DNA from: Casp-alpha2 sp036337015
GTDB taxonomy: Bacteria; Pseudomonadota; Alphaproteobacteria; Rhodospirillales; Casp-alpha2
Direction of reading: 5' to 3'
Assembly (NCBI GenBank): GCA_036337015.1
Contig: JAYZEZ010000006.1
Coordinates: 62,001-126,000, forward strand
DNA length: 64,000 nt
This document shows, one piece after another, positions 14,497 through 22,936 of the stretch (the first letter of the stretch is position 1; each line of letters opens with the position of its first letter). Both the position numbers and the translations under genes were made by a program. The notes beneath the pieces were generated by a model, which had not been told where the DNA came from, did no database searches, and worked only from the letters and a program-made list of their open reading frames with translations.

Positions 14497-15545
14497 TAAC
14501 CTTTAACTTCGTCTTTTAATTCAGGTATATGCTCAGATATTTTAGCATAATCTTCTTTGATTCCCTCGTTGAATGAATGGGTTATCATCTCAATAGCTAC
14601 GTGAATGGCATTGGCGAAACCTAATGCATCTGTTCCACCGTGGCTTTTTATACATATGCCATTAAGGCCAAGAAACATAGCACCGTTATAAAGTCTTGGA
14701 TCAAACTTTTTTTTAAATTTTTTAAGGGACTTGCTGGCTATTAAAGCTGCAAACTTTGACAACAAGGATTCTGATAAGGCTTGTTTCAAATGATATCCAA
14801 ATAAATTGGCAGTTCCTTCGGCTGTTTTGAGGGCGACGTTTCCTGTGAAACCGTCCGTTACTACGACATCTACTAATCCTTTTCCAATATCATCACCTTC
14901 TATAAAACCATGAAATTTAATTGGTAAAGTTGAATCTTGGAGTAACACTGAAGCTGTTTTTACAGCTTCATTACCTTTTAGATTCTCCGAGCCTACATTA
15001 AGAATACCAATAGAGGGATTTTTTATGTCAAGAACGTTGCGTGCAAATACTTCTCCCATAACTGCGAACTGGACTAGATTTCCTGCATTGCAATCAATAT
15101 TAGCTCCAAGATCTAGCATTACACTTTTTCCTCGCTCAGTCGGGTAATAGGCAGCGATTGCTGGGCGGTCTATGCCAGGGAGAGTTTTAAGAACAAATTT
15201 TGCCATAGCCATTAGAGCCCCAGTATTGCCAGCTGAGATCACGCCACTTGCTTCTCCAGTGCTAACAGTATCAATTGCCAATCGCATAGAGGATTTTTTG
15301 CCACTCCTGAGAGCTGAGGAAACCTTTTGTTCGTTTGTAATTGCCTCATCAGTATGACGTATTTCAGAAGCTTTGGCAGCAATGGGATGTTGATCTAGAA
15401 TTGGAATTATTTGCTCTTTGTCGCCGAATAACAGGAACTTCACTTGCGGATATCTCTCAAGTGATACTTTAATGCCTTCTATTACCATGTCAGGTGCATT
15501 ATCACCGCCCATGGCATCAATTGATAGCGTCATAGACTCAATCAA
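14496..15545 (-). CDS. plsX: Phosphate acyltransferase PlsX
   Basis: Makes acyl-phosphate from acyl-ACP for the PlsY step of phosphatidate synthesis. 349 residues. MTLSIDAMGGDNAPDMVIEG is the classic N-terminus; SAGNTGALMAMAKFVLKTLPGIDRPAIAA, LDLGANIDC and NVGSENLKGNE follow, then VVTDGFTGNVALKTAEG and NGICIKSHGGTDALGFANAI. It belongs to the yceD-rpmF-plsX-fabH-ihfA group, which ties membrane lipid supply to ribosome-linked genes. Confidence 0.97.
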   Translation of the reverse strand: MIESMTLSIDAMGGDNAPDMVIEGIKVSLERYPQVKFLLFGDKEQIIPILDQHPIAAKASEIRHTDEAITNEQKVSSALRSGKKSSMRLAIDTVSTGEASGVISAGNTGALMAMAKFVLKTLPGIDRPAIAAYYPTERGKSVMLDLGANIDCNAGNLVQFAVMGEVFARNVLDIKNPSIGILNVGSENLKGNEAVKTASVLLQDSTLPIKFHGFIEGDDIGKGLVDVVVTDGFTGNVALKTAEGTANLFGYHLKQALSESLLSKFAALIASKSLKKFKKKFDPRLYNGAMFLGLNGICIKSHGGTDALGFANAIHVAIEMITHSFNEGIKEDYAKISEHIPELKDEVKG

Positions 15546-15600
15546 AGGGATCTTCCTTCGGGTTGGTGAATAAAAGTAGGCATGTGCCCCATAAATCTAA

Positions 15601-15786
15601 TTAAGCCGCGTCTTCTTCCTCGATAATCTCACGTCCATTATAATAGCCGCAAGCATTACATATATGGTGAGGGCGTTTTTGTTCACCACAGTTTGGACAC
15701 TCTTCATATGAATTTAAAGACAAAGCATCATGGGAACGACGCATATTACGTCGGGATTTCGAAATTTTCTTTTTCGGAACGGCCAT
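15601..15786 (-). CDS. rpmF: 50S ribosomal protein L32
   Basis: 61-residue large-subunit protein. MAVPKKKISKSRRNMRRSHD is the L32 start. Two Cys pairs (CPNC and CNAC) form the zinc-ribbon type of L32, and HICNACGYYNGREI is the usual end. Zinc-ribbon L32 is zinc-dependent; a zinc-free paralogue is not present in this window. Confidence 0.97.
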   Translation of the reverse strand: MAVPKKKISKSRRNMRRSHDALSLNSYEECPNCGEQKRPHHICNACGYYNGREIIEEEDAA

Positions 15787-15885
15787 CTATAAATACCTCA
15801 ATCTGGGGCTCTCACTTAAGTGAGAAGTTACTTATACTGATTAAAAGCAGTTGGGCAAGCGACTTAAAATTGTTTCATTGTATAT

Positions 15886-16467
15886 TTAATTAATTTTTAA
15901 ATTCTTTAATTTTGAAAAAAGGCCGAGTTCACCAGCATGTTTTTCTCTAGCTAAATCAGAAGTAACCTTACTTTTTCTTGTTTCGGTAGAAAAATCAATG
16001 AATGAAACTCCTGATTTGCGGGGAAATTGATCAATTTTTAATGCTAATTGCTCGGAGACAACTTCGCCAACATCTATAGAATCTTCGGTAAGCGGTTCTA
16101 TAAAATCTTGCTTTTCAAAATTGTTATTAATCTCAATTGTATTTTCCATCTCTTTTAAAACTTTTGAATTAGATTCATATAGAAGATTGAGTTTCCCTTC
16201 AATATTTTTACTAATTCTATCTAAAGTTGCCACACATGTTTGGGTGATTTTGGCTTTAAAAGTGCCTTTGAGATTAATAGTTTTTCCACCATTGCTAGGG
16301 GTTAGATTGATATCTGCTGTAAGTGAAAAAATATTTTGAAGGTCAAGTCTTTTTGCAAGTTGGTAGCATTCATCTGGAGTTGCTTTTATGACAATAGAGT
16401 ATTCGATTTCACCTATAGATTTTAGAGAAATGCGGCGAGAAAATTCAGGTTGATCGTGTTTGTCCAT
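15886..16467 (-). CDS. yceD: YceD/DUF177 family protein
   Basis: 193 residues, normally just upstream of rpmF as here. DUF177 proteins are linked to 23S rRNA/large-subunit maturation in bacteria and plastids. Pattern visible: KGTFKAKITQTCVATLDRISKNIEG near residue 70-95 and the acidic DSIDVGEVVSEQLALKIDQFPR block near 130-150, which is the most conserved part. Only one base separates it from the upstream chaperone gene. Confidence 0.9.
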   Translation of the reverse strand: MDKHDQPEFSRRISLKSIGEIEYSIVIKATPDECYQLAKRLDLQNIFSLTADINLTPSNGGKTINLKGTFKAKITQTCVATLDRISKNIEGKLNLLYESNSKVLKEMENTIEINNNFEKQDFIEPLTEDSIDVGEVVSEQLALKIDQFPRKSGVSFIDFSTETRKSKVTSDLAREKHAGELGLFSKLKNLKIN

Positions 16468-16468
16468 T

Positions 16469-17008
16469 TTATTTGTTCAATATATCTTCTGGAGAATTGA
16501 AAAATATATTACCTGCTAGAAGGTCTTTTTTGTCAACATTTGCTAACCTAGCTGCTTCTTGTTGAATATAGTTAGCAATTAATTTTTTTTGTTCCCCTTT
16601 TGGATTTGTATTATGAAAAAGGTTACGGTCTAACGCTTCTTCTAGTAGTTGGGTATCCTCTAAGTTCTCTTCGTAAACTTTAATACGTCCATATAAAGCT
16701 TCGGCCATAGCAAAAATTTTTTTTGTCACTCCAAGATCTCCAGATCCCATTTCCCTTAGATTCTGCTCTAAATCTTTAAACATTAGGTCAAAAATTTCTT
16801 GTCCTAAATCAATAGTTTCTTTGGTCTCAGCCTTAAGTCTTCGAAAAATCAGGAAAGCATGGATTGTAATTAGGTCAAACCTTCCTTCAGGGGTATCTGG
16901 CACGCCGTATTTTTTATAAAAATACGGCATGCGTGACTGTTTTACTATAGAGTGATAAATTTTATAACTGACTTTTTTATTGTTTTTTTTTATAAAAAAA
17001 TTGAACAT
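16469..17008 (-). CDS. Ubiquinol-cytochrome c chaperone (CBP3/UQCC type)
   Basis: 179-residue protein of the Ubiq_cyt_C_chap family, required in mitochondria and probably in alphaproteobacteria for cytochrome bc1 assembly. The conserved body is YKKYGVPDTPEGRFDLITIHAFLIFRRL, then FDLMFKDLEQNLREMGSGDLGVTKKIFAMAEALYGRIKVY, with a helical tail. It is divergent from bamE and upstream of yceD, a conserved alphaproteobacterial arrangement. Confidence 0.92.
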   Translation of the reverse strand: MFNFFIKKNNKKVSYKIYHSIVKQSRMPYFYKKYGVPDTPEGRFDLITIHAFLIFRRLKAETKETIDLGQEIFDLMFKDLEQNLREMGSGDLGVTKKIFAMAEALYGRIKVYEENLEDTQLLEEALDRNLFHNTNPKGEQKKLIANYIQQEAARLANVDKKDLLAGNIFFNSPEDILNK

Positions 17009-17140
17009 AATTTCTTCATTATTCTAATAACCACTGATTGACAGTACTTTATAATAAGGTGCATTTTATTTTAAAATTATAAAAAATTTTTATTTTTTGT
17101 TATAAATTGGAACTTAATCCAGGAAAAAGGATTAATATTG

Positions 17141-17626
17141 GTGAATAAAAATCAAAAAACTAAATCTTATACAAAATTTTTAGTTATAATACTTTTAGCT
17201 TTATGCATTTCTTCATGTGAAAGTAAAAAGCATACAAGAGGTAATTTCCTTGACCCAGAAAAGGTAGTAGATATTCGTCCTGGTGAAGTTAGCCGTGATG
17301 AAGTAATCGAAATTCTTGGGTCTCCTTCAAGTGTTACACCGTTTACCAGTAATACTTGGTACTATATTTCACAACATACCAAAACTATTGCTTTTTTTGA
17401 ACCTGAGGTAATAAAAAGGCAAGTTGTTGTAGTATCTTTTGATAAAGGCGGTAAGGTTTCCAGTATAGAAACCTTAGGATTAGAACATGGTCAAAAAATT
17501 ACTCCTGTGGCACGTAAAACTCTTACACATGGTAATAAATTGACGGTTCTTGAGCAATTAGTTGGTAATCTTAATCGTTTCAGTAAAAAGAATGCATACA
17601 GAAACGATGAGAATGAATTACCTTAG
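17141..17626 (+). CDS. bamE: Outer-membrane assembly lipoprotein BamE (SmpA/OmlA)
   Basis: Lipoprotein subunit of the BAM complex that inserts beta-barrel proteins. The signal peptide ends with a lipobox (LCISSC, Cys near residue 27). The SmpA/OmlA domain follows: DIRPGEVSRDEVIEILGSPS, then TNTWYYISQHTKT-like strands and VVVVSFDKGGKVSSIETL. The start is GTG after AGGAAAAAGG; a TTG one codon upstream is also possible. The C-terminus ends with a Lys/Asn-rich tail. A decayed copy of its last third lies directly downstream. Confidence 0.92.
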   Translation: MNKNQKTKSYTKFLVIILLALCISSCESKKHTRGNFLDPEKVVDIRPGEVSRDEVIEILGSPSSVTPFTSNTWYYISQHTKTIAFFEPEVIKRQVVVVSFDKGGKVSSIETLGLEHGQKITPVARKTLTHGNKLTVLEQLVGNLNRFSKKNAYRNDENELP

Positions 17627-17643
17627 TATTGGAATACGGGTAG

Positions 17644-17754
17644 AAAATTACCTCTCTAATTCGTATAGCTCTAACACATACAAAAGGACTGAAAATTCTT
17701 GAAAATTTGGTTGGCAACCAAAATCGTTTTAATATCAGTAATGCTCATAAATGA
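17644..17754 (+). pseudogene. Decayed partial duplicate of the bamE 3' end
   Basis: The frame KITSLIRIALTHT ... LKILENLVGNQNRF ... SNAHK aligns residue by residue with KITPVARKTLTHG ... LTVLEQLVGNLNRF ... KNAYR of BamE, whose copy begins at 17495. The two copies are 149 bases apart start to start. The second is preceded by an in-frame stop and has no start codon, so it is a relic of a tandem duplication and not a gene. Confidence 0.8.
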
Positions 17755-17847
17755 AGAATTAATCTTTTAAATAATTTTTACAATTCTCATAATTCTTCAA
17801 CGTTAGATAATCCTAGTCTTGAAATTCAATTACATTCAAAGTTTTTT

Positions 17848-19944
17848 TTAAGCGACTATTGCAAGTAAAAGTATAGCTACAATGTTAATAATTTTTATCA
17901 TTGGGTTGATAGCTGGACCAGCTGTATCTTTATATGGATCCCCAACAGTATCACCAGTAACGCATGCCCTATGTGCATCAGAACCCTTCCCGCCATGATT
18001 TCCATCTTCTATATATTTTTTAGCATTATCCCAGGCGCCACCTCCTGAAGTCATAGATAGCGCAACAAATATCCCAGTTACTATTGTTCCTAATAACAAA
18101 GCGCCAAGGGCTGAAAACGCTGCCGACTGACCAGCTATTGCATTTATAGCAAAATAAAGAATAACGGGCGCGAACACTGGTAGCATTGATGGAATGATCA
18201 TTTCTTTGATAGCTGTTTTTGTTAAAAGATCCACACAAGTTGCATAATCAGGTTTTGACTTACCTTTAATTATGCCAGCATTTTCCTTAAATTGTCTTCT
18301 AACTTCGACTACAAGTTCCCCACCTGCGCGCCCCACTGCAGTCATTCCCATAGAACCAAATAAAAACGGTAGAAGTCCTCCTATAAAAAGACCGATTACA
18401 ACATAGGGATCTTGTAGAATAAAAGTAACGTTTAGATTCGGAAAATAATGAGAAAGGTCTTCAGTGAAAGCTGCAAATAAGACGAGAGTTGCTAAACCAG
18501 CAGAGCCAATTGCATAGCCTTTAGTGACGGCTTTTGTAGTATTGCCTACAGCATCAAGAGCATCGGTTGTTTTTCTAACTTCCTCGGGAAGCTCACTCAT
18601 TTCTGCTATGCCACCAGCATTATCTGTTACTGGTCCAAATGCATCTAAAGCTACTACCATTCCAGCGAGTGCCAACATTGTTGTTGCAGCTACAGCTAGT
18701 CCAAATAAACCGGCAGTTATAAAAGCAACAATAATACCTCCACAAATGATCAAAACTGGAAGAGCTGTTGCTTCCATAGAAATCGCTAGCCCTTGAATAA
18801 CGTTGGTACCATGACCAGTAGTTGATGCTTGGGCAATACTACGAACTGGGCGATATTCAGTAGAAGTATAATATTCGGTAACCCAGACAATTAGTCCTGT
18901 TACTACAAGTCCTGTGATAGCACTTAAATACAGATCTGTACCTGTTACCGTGCGTCCACTATTCATTACAAATTCGTTATCCCAACCGATAAGATAAGTA
19001 ATTAGGCTAGCAATCAAGATTGCTCCAAGAACAGCTGAAGCAATAAATCCTTTATAAAGGGCGCCCATGATATTTTGACTGGCACTTAGTTTCACAAAAA
19101 ATGTGGAAATAATTGAACCCAATAGACACACTGCGCCTATAACTAATGGAAATACCATCATTAAGTCCCTATCTGGACCAGTAAAATAGATACCAGCTAG
19201 AAGCATGGTAGCAACAACGGTTACAGCATAGGTTTCAAACAAATCAGCTGCCATGCCTGCACAATCACCAACATTGTCACCAACGTTATCAGCAATAACA
19301 CCAGGATTACGTGGATCATCCTCTGGTATTCCAGCCTCTAGTTTGCCAACTAAATCTGAGCCAACATCAGCCCCCTTGGTGAAAATACCACCTCCTAAGC
19401 GAGCAAATATTGAAATTAAGGAAGCTCCAAAACCTAGCGCGACGAGTGCTTCTAAAATATGGCGCATACCTTCTGGAGTTTCTGGATGTCCAGCCGACCT
19501 AAGATAAAAATAATATCCTGATACACCTAGAAGTGCGAGACCTACTACTAAAAGACCAGTAACTGCTCCTGATTTAAAGGCAATGTTCAAACCTCCAGCA
19601 CGGCCTAGGGTTCTTGCAGCCTCGGTAGTTCGGACGTTAGCACGAACAGAAACATTCATGCCGATATATCCAGTAAGTCCTGAAAGTACAGCTCCAATAA
19701 AGTATCCAATAGCCACATTAATACCTAGGAGATATCCTAGTAATATACCAATCAAAAGTCCGACTATTGCTATAGTTTTATATTGTCGTGCTAGGAATGC
19801 ACTAGCTCCTTCTTGAATAGCATGAGCTATTTCCTGCATTTTTTCATTTCCAGCTGGTGCTGACATAACTGCCCTAATAGCATAAATGCTATAGAGTAGT
19901 GAGAGTAGGCAACTACCATAAATCAACAAAGATATATTCGACAT
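17848..19944 (-). CDS. hppA: Membrane proton-translocating pyrophosphatase
   Basis: 698-residue integral membrane pump with about 16 helices that couples pyrophosphate hydrolysis to proton export. The substrate site is visible: GGGIFTKGADVGSDLVGKLE, then DDPRNPGVIADNVGDNVGDCAGM with the Asp-rich Mg-PPi motif, and DNAKKYIED near the C-terminus. GNTTKA at the ion-pathway position carries Lys, which marks the potassium-independent class (potassium-dependent enzymes have Ala), as in Rhodospirillum. It is monocistronic, with 285 bases of empty DNA upstream. Confidence 0.97.
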   Translation of the reverse strand: MSNISLLIYGSCLLSLLYSIYAIRAVMSAPAGNEKMQEIAHAIQEGASAFLARQYKTIAIVGLLIGILLGYLLGINVAIGYFIGAVLSGLTGYIGMNVSVRANVRTTEAARTLGRAGGLNIAFKSGAVTGLLVVGLALLGVSGYYFYLRSAGHPETPEGMRHILEALVALGFGASLISIFARLGGGIFTKGADVGSDLVGKLEAGIPEDDPRNPGVIADNVGDNVGDCAGMAADLFETYAVTVVATMLLAGIYFTGPDRDLMMVFPLVIGAVCLLGSIISTFFVKLSASQNIMGALYKGFIASAVLGAILIASLITYLIGWDNEFVMNSGRTVTGTDLYLSAITGLVVTGLIVWVTEYYTSTEYRPVRSIAQASTTGHGTNVIQGLAISMEATALPVLIICGGIIVAFITAGLFGLAVAATTMLALAGMVVALDAFGPVTDNAGGIAEMSELPEEVRKTTDALDAVGNTTKAVTKGYAIGSAGLATLVLFAAFTEDLSHYFPNLNVTFILQDPYVVIGLFIGGLLPFLFGSMGMTAVGRAGGELVVEVRRQFKENAGIIKGKSKPDYATCVDLLTKTAIKEMIIPSMLPVFAPVILYFAINAIAGQSAAFSALGALLLGTIVTGIFVALSMTSGGGAWDNAKKYIEDGNHGGKGSDAHRACVTGDTVGDPYKDTAGPAINPMIKIINIVAILLLAIVA

Positions 19945-20229
19945 AATTTATAAGGTCCTATTAGATGAAAATTGAAGTCTGCCAATTGGTAGAGATTAAA
20001 TTTTTCAAAAATTAGCTGAATTTTATAAGACAATGAACTGATTTTATATAGTTCTCAAGTGCATATTGAACATGGTTGGCATGAAAAAAATACATCAAAT
20101 CAAAAATTCAATTGATAAGGATTAAAATATTGACACATTAATCAAAAATAAAAGAAAAATTAGGTCTTTTAAAGATTGGGTCAGATGCTTTGTTATAGAA
20201 TGTTAAAGAAGGGGGGGGGTGCTTTATAA

Positions 20230-20802
20230 TCATTCCGTTTTTTCATCTACTGATTTTGCTATCACGTTAGTAACTTCACCCTTCCCGACAACTTTATCAG
20301 CAATTAATTGTAGTCGTTGTTTAATTATTTTGTAATCAACTTTCTTTTTTTCTTTTAAAAGTCTGGGTAAAAATCCATGTAAATCACTAATAAAAGCATC
20401 AGAAATGATAGGAAGTATTTTATTTATACGTTCAGCTTTTTCCTCATTATTAGTTTCCAGTTTGAGTTTAATTTGTATAGTTGCAGCTATACTGTTTCCT
20501 TGAAATACTGGAATGGCAAGTGGATCCATTGTAATTGGGATTACAATTTTTTCTGATTCCTTTTCAATATTTGTATTGCTTTGACTGATTTCTTCACTCT
20601 CACTCCCGGTGATCCAGTTAACAACTGGATCAAGGAGACCAGTAAAGTAGGCTACAGTAACCCCTCCAATTACTAGAAACATGACTATTGTAAGAATTAT
20701 TAGTGAAAAAAATCTTTTTGCACTCTTATCACTTTCTTTCTTATCAAGGTCTTCGCCGTTATCTTCTTCAGTTTCTTGGTTTGAACCGTCTTCGTTAGCC
20801 AT
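20230..20802 (-). CDS. FliL-like single-span membrane protein
   Basis: 190 residues: an acidic N-terminus, one membrane helix (SLIILTIVMFLVIGGVTVAYF, about residues 32-54), then a periplasmic domain with ITMDPLAIPVFQGN, IQIKLKLETNN and LPIISDAFISDLHGFLPRLL. This pattern fits FliL, the stator-associated flagellar protein, including the late DYKIIKQRLQLIADKVVG segment. No other flagellar gene is nearby except the doubtful flagellin-like protein 18 kb away, so a stand-alone FliL-fold (SPFH-like) role is possible. Confidence 0.7.
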   Translation of the reverse strand: MANEDGSNQETEEDNGEDLDKKESDKSAKRFFSLIILTIVMFLVIGGVTVAYFTGLLDPVVNWITGSESEEISQSNTNIEKESEKIVIPITMDPLAIPVFQGNSIAATIQIKLKLETNNEEKAERINKILPIISDAFISDLHGFLPRLLKEKKKVDYKIIKQRLQLIADKVVGKGEVTNVIAKSVDEKTE

Positions 20803-20955
20803 TGCTAAAACCCCTCATAGCGCTATCTTTGACCTATTCCAATGTCCAATTGGGTAAAATACAATACCTAACTTTCAACCTAGTATTTAGATGAACTTCG
20901 GTAAAACGTAGAATTATTTTTTAAATTTATTTAAAATATTCTCAAGAACTAATGT

Positions 20956-21960
20956 TTAGAAATGAGAGAATCCTTTTTTATATGGAGTAATTTTTTGACC
21001 TTGGTCATCTATTAAATTAACAACATCCTTGCTTCCATCATTAGTGTGAGTGAACTCTCCAATATTACTAAGCAAAACATTAATTTTTTTAGATAAATCG
21101 ATGATCTTTTCTGCTGATTTTTTAGGAACAGAGAAAAGTAACTCATAATCATCGCCCCCTGATAGAGCTTGCTGTTTTAAACTATGATTTAACGAGAAAG
21201 CCGCTTTCGCCGCATCTGAGAATGGGATCTTGTTAGCAAAAATTGTAGCTGTAAGGCCAGATTCTGAAGCCAAGTGATCAAGGTCAGCAATTAAACCATC
21301 AGAAATATCTGTTGCTGAGTTGGCTAGACCAATTAGATTCTGTCCCAGTAAGATTCGTGGTTCAGGACGATGGTAACGTGTAGTAAGAAAATTAGAATCT
21401 TTTTCGTTTAATCCTTTTATTTCATTTTTTAAGACTGATAAACCTAGATTAGCATCCCCTATAGTGCCGGAAACATAAATTAGTTCTTCTGCACTAGCCC
21501 CACTTCTCAAAATTGCTTTTCCTATATTTACAGTACCTATTGCTGTCATAGAAAGTATTAAGGGTCCACGTGTTGCGGTTGTGTCTCCCCCAATTAGACT
21601 TATTGAGTGGTAATCTTGCAGTATTTTTAGTTCTTTACTAAATTTTCTTAGCCAATCAGAGGATATATCATGTGGAAGTGATAAAGAGAGGTTATAAACC
21701 CATGGCTTAGAACCCATGGCGGCAAGGTCCGAAAGATTTACGCCGATTAAACGTGCCGCAACATCTTGGGGATCCTCATTATCGAGAAAATGAACGCCTT
21801 CTATTAAACCATCGGTAGTAAATACTAATTGCTTGCCTGGAGGTGGGGATAAGATTGCGGCATCATCACCAAGTCCAAGAGCTCCGGTTTCTTTTTTTGC
21901 TAGAGGTGCAAAATATTTTTCTATTAATTCAAATTCATTGACTGTATTTCCGGAGCTCAT
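20956..21960 (-). CDS. thiL: Thiamine-monophosphate kinase
   Basis: Phosphorylates thiamine monophosphate to the active pyrophosphate. 334 residues of the AIR synthase-like ATP-grasp-unrelated PurM fold. Motifs: ALGLGDDAAILSPPPGKQLV, VNLSDLAAMGSKPWVYNLSL with metal-binding Asp, SLIGGDTTATRGPLILS and ATDISDGLIADLDHLA, then SGGDDYELLFSVP. It follows nusB, as commonly in proteobacteria, 19 bases downstream of its stop. Confidence 0.95.
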   Translation of the reverse strand: MSSGNTVNEFELIEKYFAPLAKKETGALGLGDDAAILSPPPGKQLVFTTDGLIEGVHFLDNEDPQDVAARLIGVNLSDLAAMGSKPWVYNLSLSLPHDISSDWLRKFSKELKILQDYHSISLIGGDTTATRGPLILSMTAIGTVNIGKAILRSGASAEELIYVSGTIGDANLGLSVLKNEIKGLNEKDSNFLTTRYHRPEPRILLGQNLIGLANSATDISDGLIADLDHLASESGLTATIFANKIPFSDAAKAAFSLNHSLKQQALSGGDDYELLFSVPKKSAEKIIDLSKKINVLLSNIGEFTHTNDGSKDVVNLIDDQGQKITPYKKGFSHF

Positions 21961-21979
21961 TAGGGAGCCTCCAAATAAT

Positions 21980-22474
21980 TTATAGTTCTTCCGTTCTCAG
22001 ATCTCGTGCTAATCGATCAAGGACACCATTAACGAGTTTTTTCTCTGGACCTTCAAAAAAGGCGTGGGTGACATCTAAGTACTCATTAATTATTACACTT
22101 GCGGGAATATTAGGTTTGTAATTTAACTCAAAAACAGCTGATTGAAGAATAACCCTCAAAAGGGTTTCTAGTCTATCTATTGTCCATTTTTCATTTAAAG
22201 CTGGTTCGATAATTGTATCAAGTTCTGCGCGGCTTCTTGTAACACCTTTTACTAGAACTTTTAACCATTCTCTATCAGGCTCAATTAGGATTAGATCTTT
22301 ATTTGAATTGGAATCACATAATGGCCAACGTTTAGCAAGGAAATATTCAAGAACTAAATTGACGTTGGCATTCACGAAATCCAATTCGTACAGAGCTTGA
22401 ACCGCAGCTAGGCGAGCGGCCGAGCGACGATTTTTAGCTTGTTTGCTATTGTTTAATTCAGACTTGGTCATCAT
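21980..22474 (-). CDS. nusB: Transcription antitermination factor NusB
   Basis: RNA-binding helical protein for rRNA antitermination with NusE/S10. The ATG chosen overlaps the ribH stop as ATGA; an in-frame ATG 15 codons upstream would lie deep inside ribH and is unlikely. Residues show RRSAARLAAVQALYELDF near the N-terminus, then EWLKVLVKGV, LDTIIEPAL and VILQSAVFELNYKPNIPASVIINEYLDVTHAF, ending in FVNGVLDRLAR-like LVNGVLDRLARDL. The length, about 164 residues, is normal. Operon: ribH-nusB-thiL. Confidence 0.94.
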   Translation of the reverse strand: MMTKSELNNSKQAKNRRSAARLAAVQALYELDFVNANVNLVLEYFLAKRWPLCDSNSNKDLILIEPDREWLKVLVKGVTRSRAELDTIIEPALNEKWTIDRLETLLRVILQSAVFELNYKPNIPASVIINEYLDVTHAFFEGPEKKLVNGVLDRLARDLRTEEL

Positions 22475-22932
22475 TCTTCTTGATGTAGTTCTTTTTTCAA
22501 CTCCATCATTCTTAAACACGCCATTGCAGCATCAGCACCCTTATTACCACGTGATATATCCGCTCTTATGTTTGCTTGTTCTTTATTTTCGCAGGTAAGT
22601 ATACCGAAACCAAGGGGAACGGAATGTTGCACTGAAATATCCATTAAAGATCGTGAAGCTTCACGGCAGATATGATCGTAGTGATCTGTTTCGCCACGAA
22701 TAACAGCACCTAACGCTATAAATCCTTCAAAATTCTTTTTTGTTGATTTTTTTTTCATAGCGTTGATGACAAAATTAATTGCTGCTGGTATTTCAAAGAC
22801 TCCAGGAACAGTTATTCTTTCAAAATCCAAACCTGATTCTTTAATAATGTTTATAGCGCCTTTAGCCAATTCATCAGCAATCTCACTGTAGAAACGGGCC
22901 TCGACAATAAAAATTTTAGAATTTTTTGCCAA
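22471..22932 (-). CDS. ribH: 6,7-dimethyl-8-ribityllumazine synthase
   Basis: Makes the penultimate riboflavin precursor from the RibA/RibB and RibD products. 153 residues. Landmarks: IFIVEARFYSEIADELAKGA, VPGVFEIPAAINFVI, FIALGAVIRGETDHYDHICREASR with the catalytic His, and VPLGFGILTCENKEQANIRAD. It lies between ribBA-like and nusB, overlapping nusB. Confidence 0.96.
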   Translation of the reverse strand: MAKNSKIFIVEARFYSEIADELAKGAINIIKESGLDFERITVPGVFEIPAAINFVINAMKKKSTKKNFEGFIALGAVIRGETDHYDHICREASRSLMDISVQHSVPLGFGILTCENKEQANIRADISRGNKGADAAMACLRMMELKKELHQEE

Positions 22933-22936
22933 ATCA

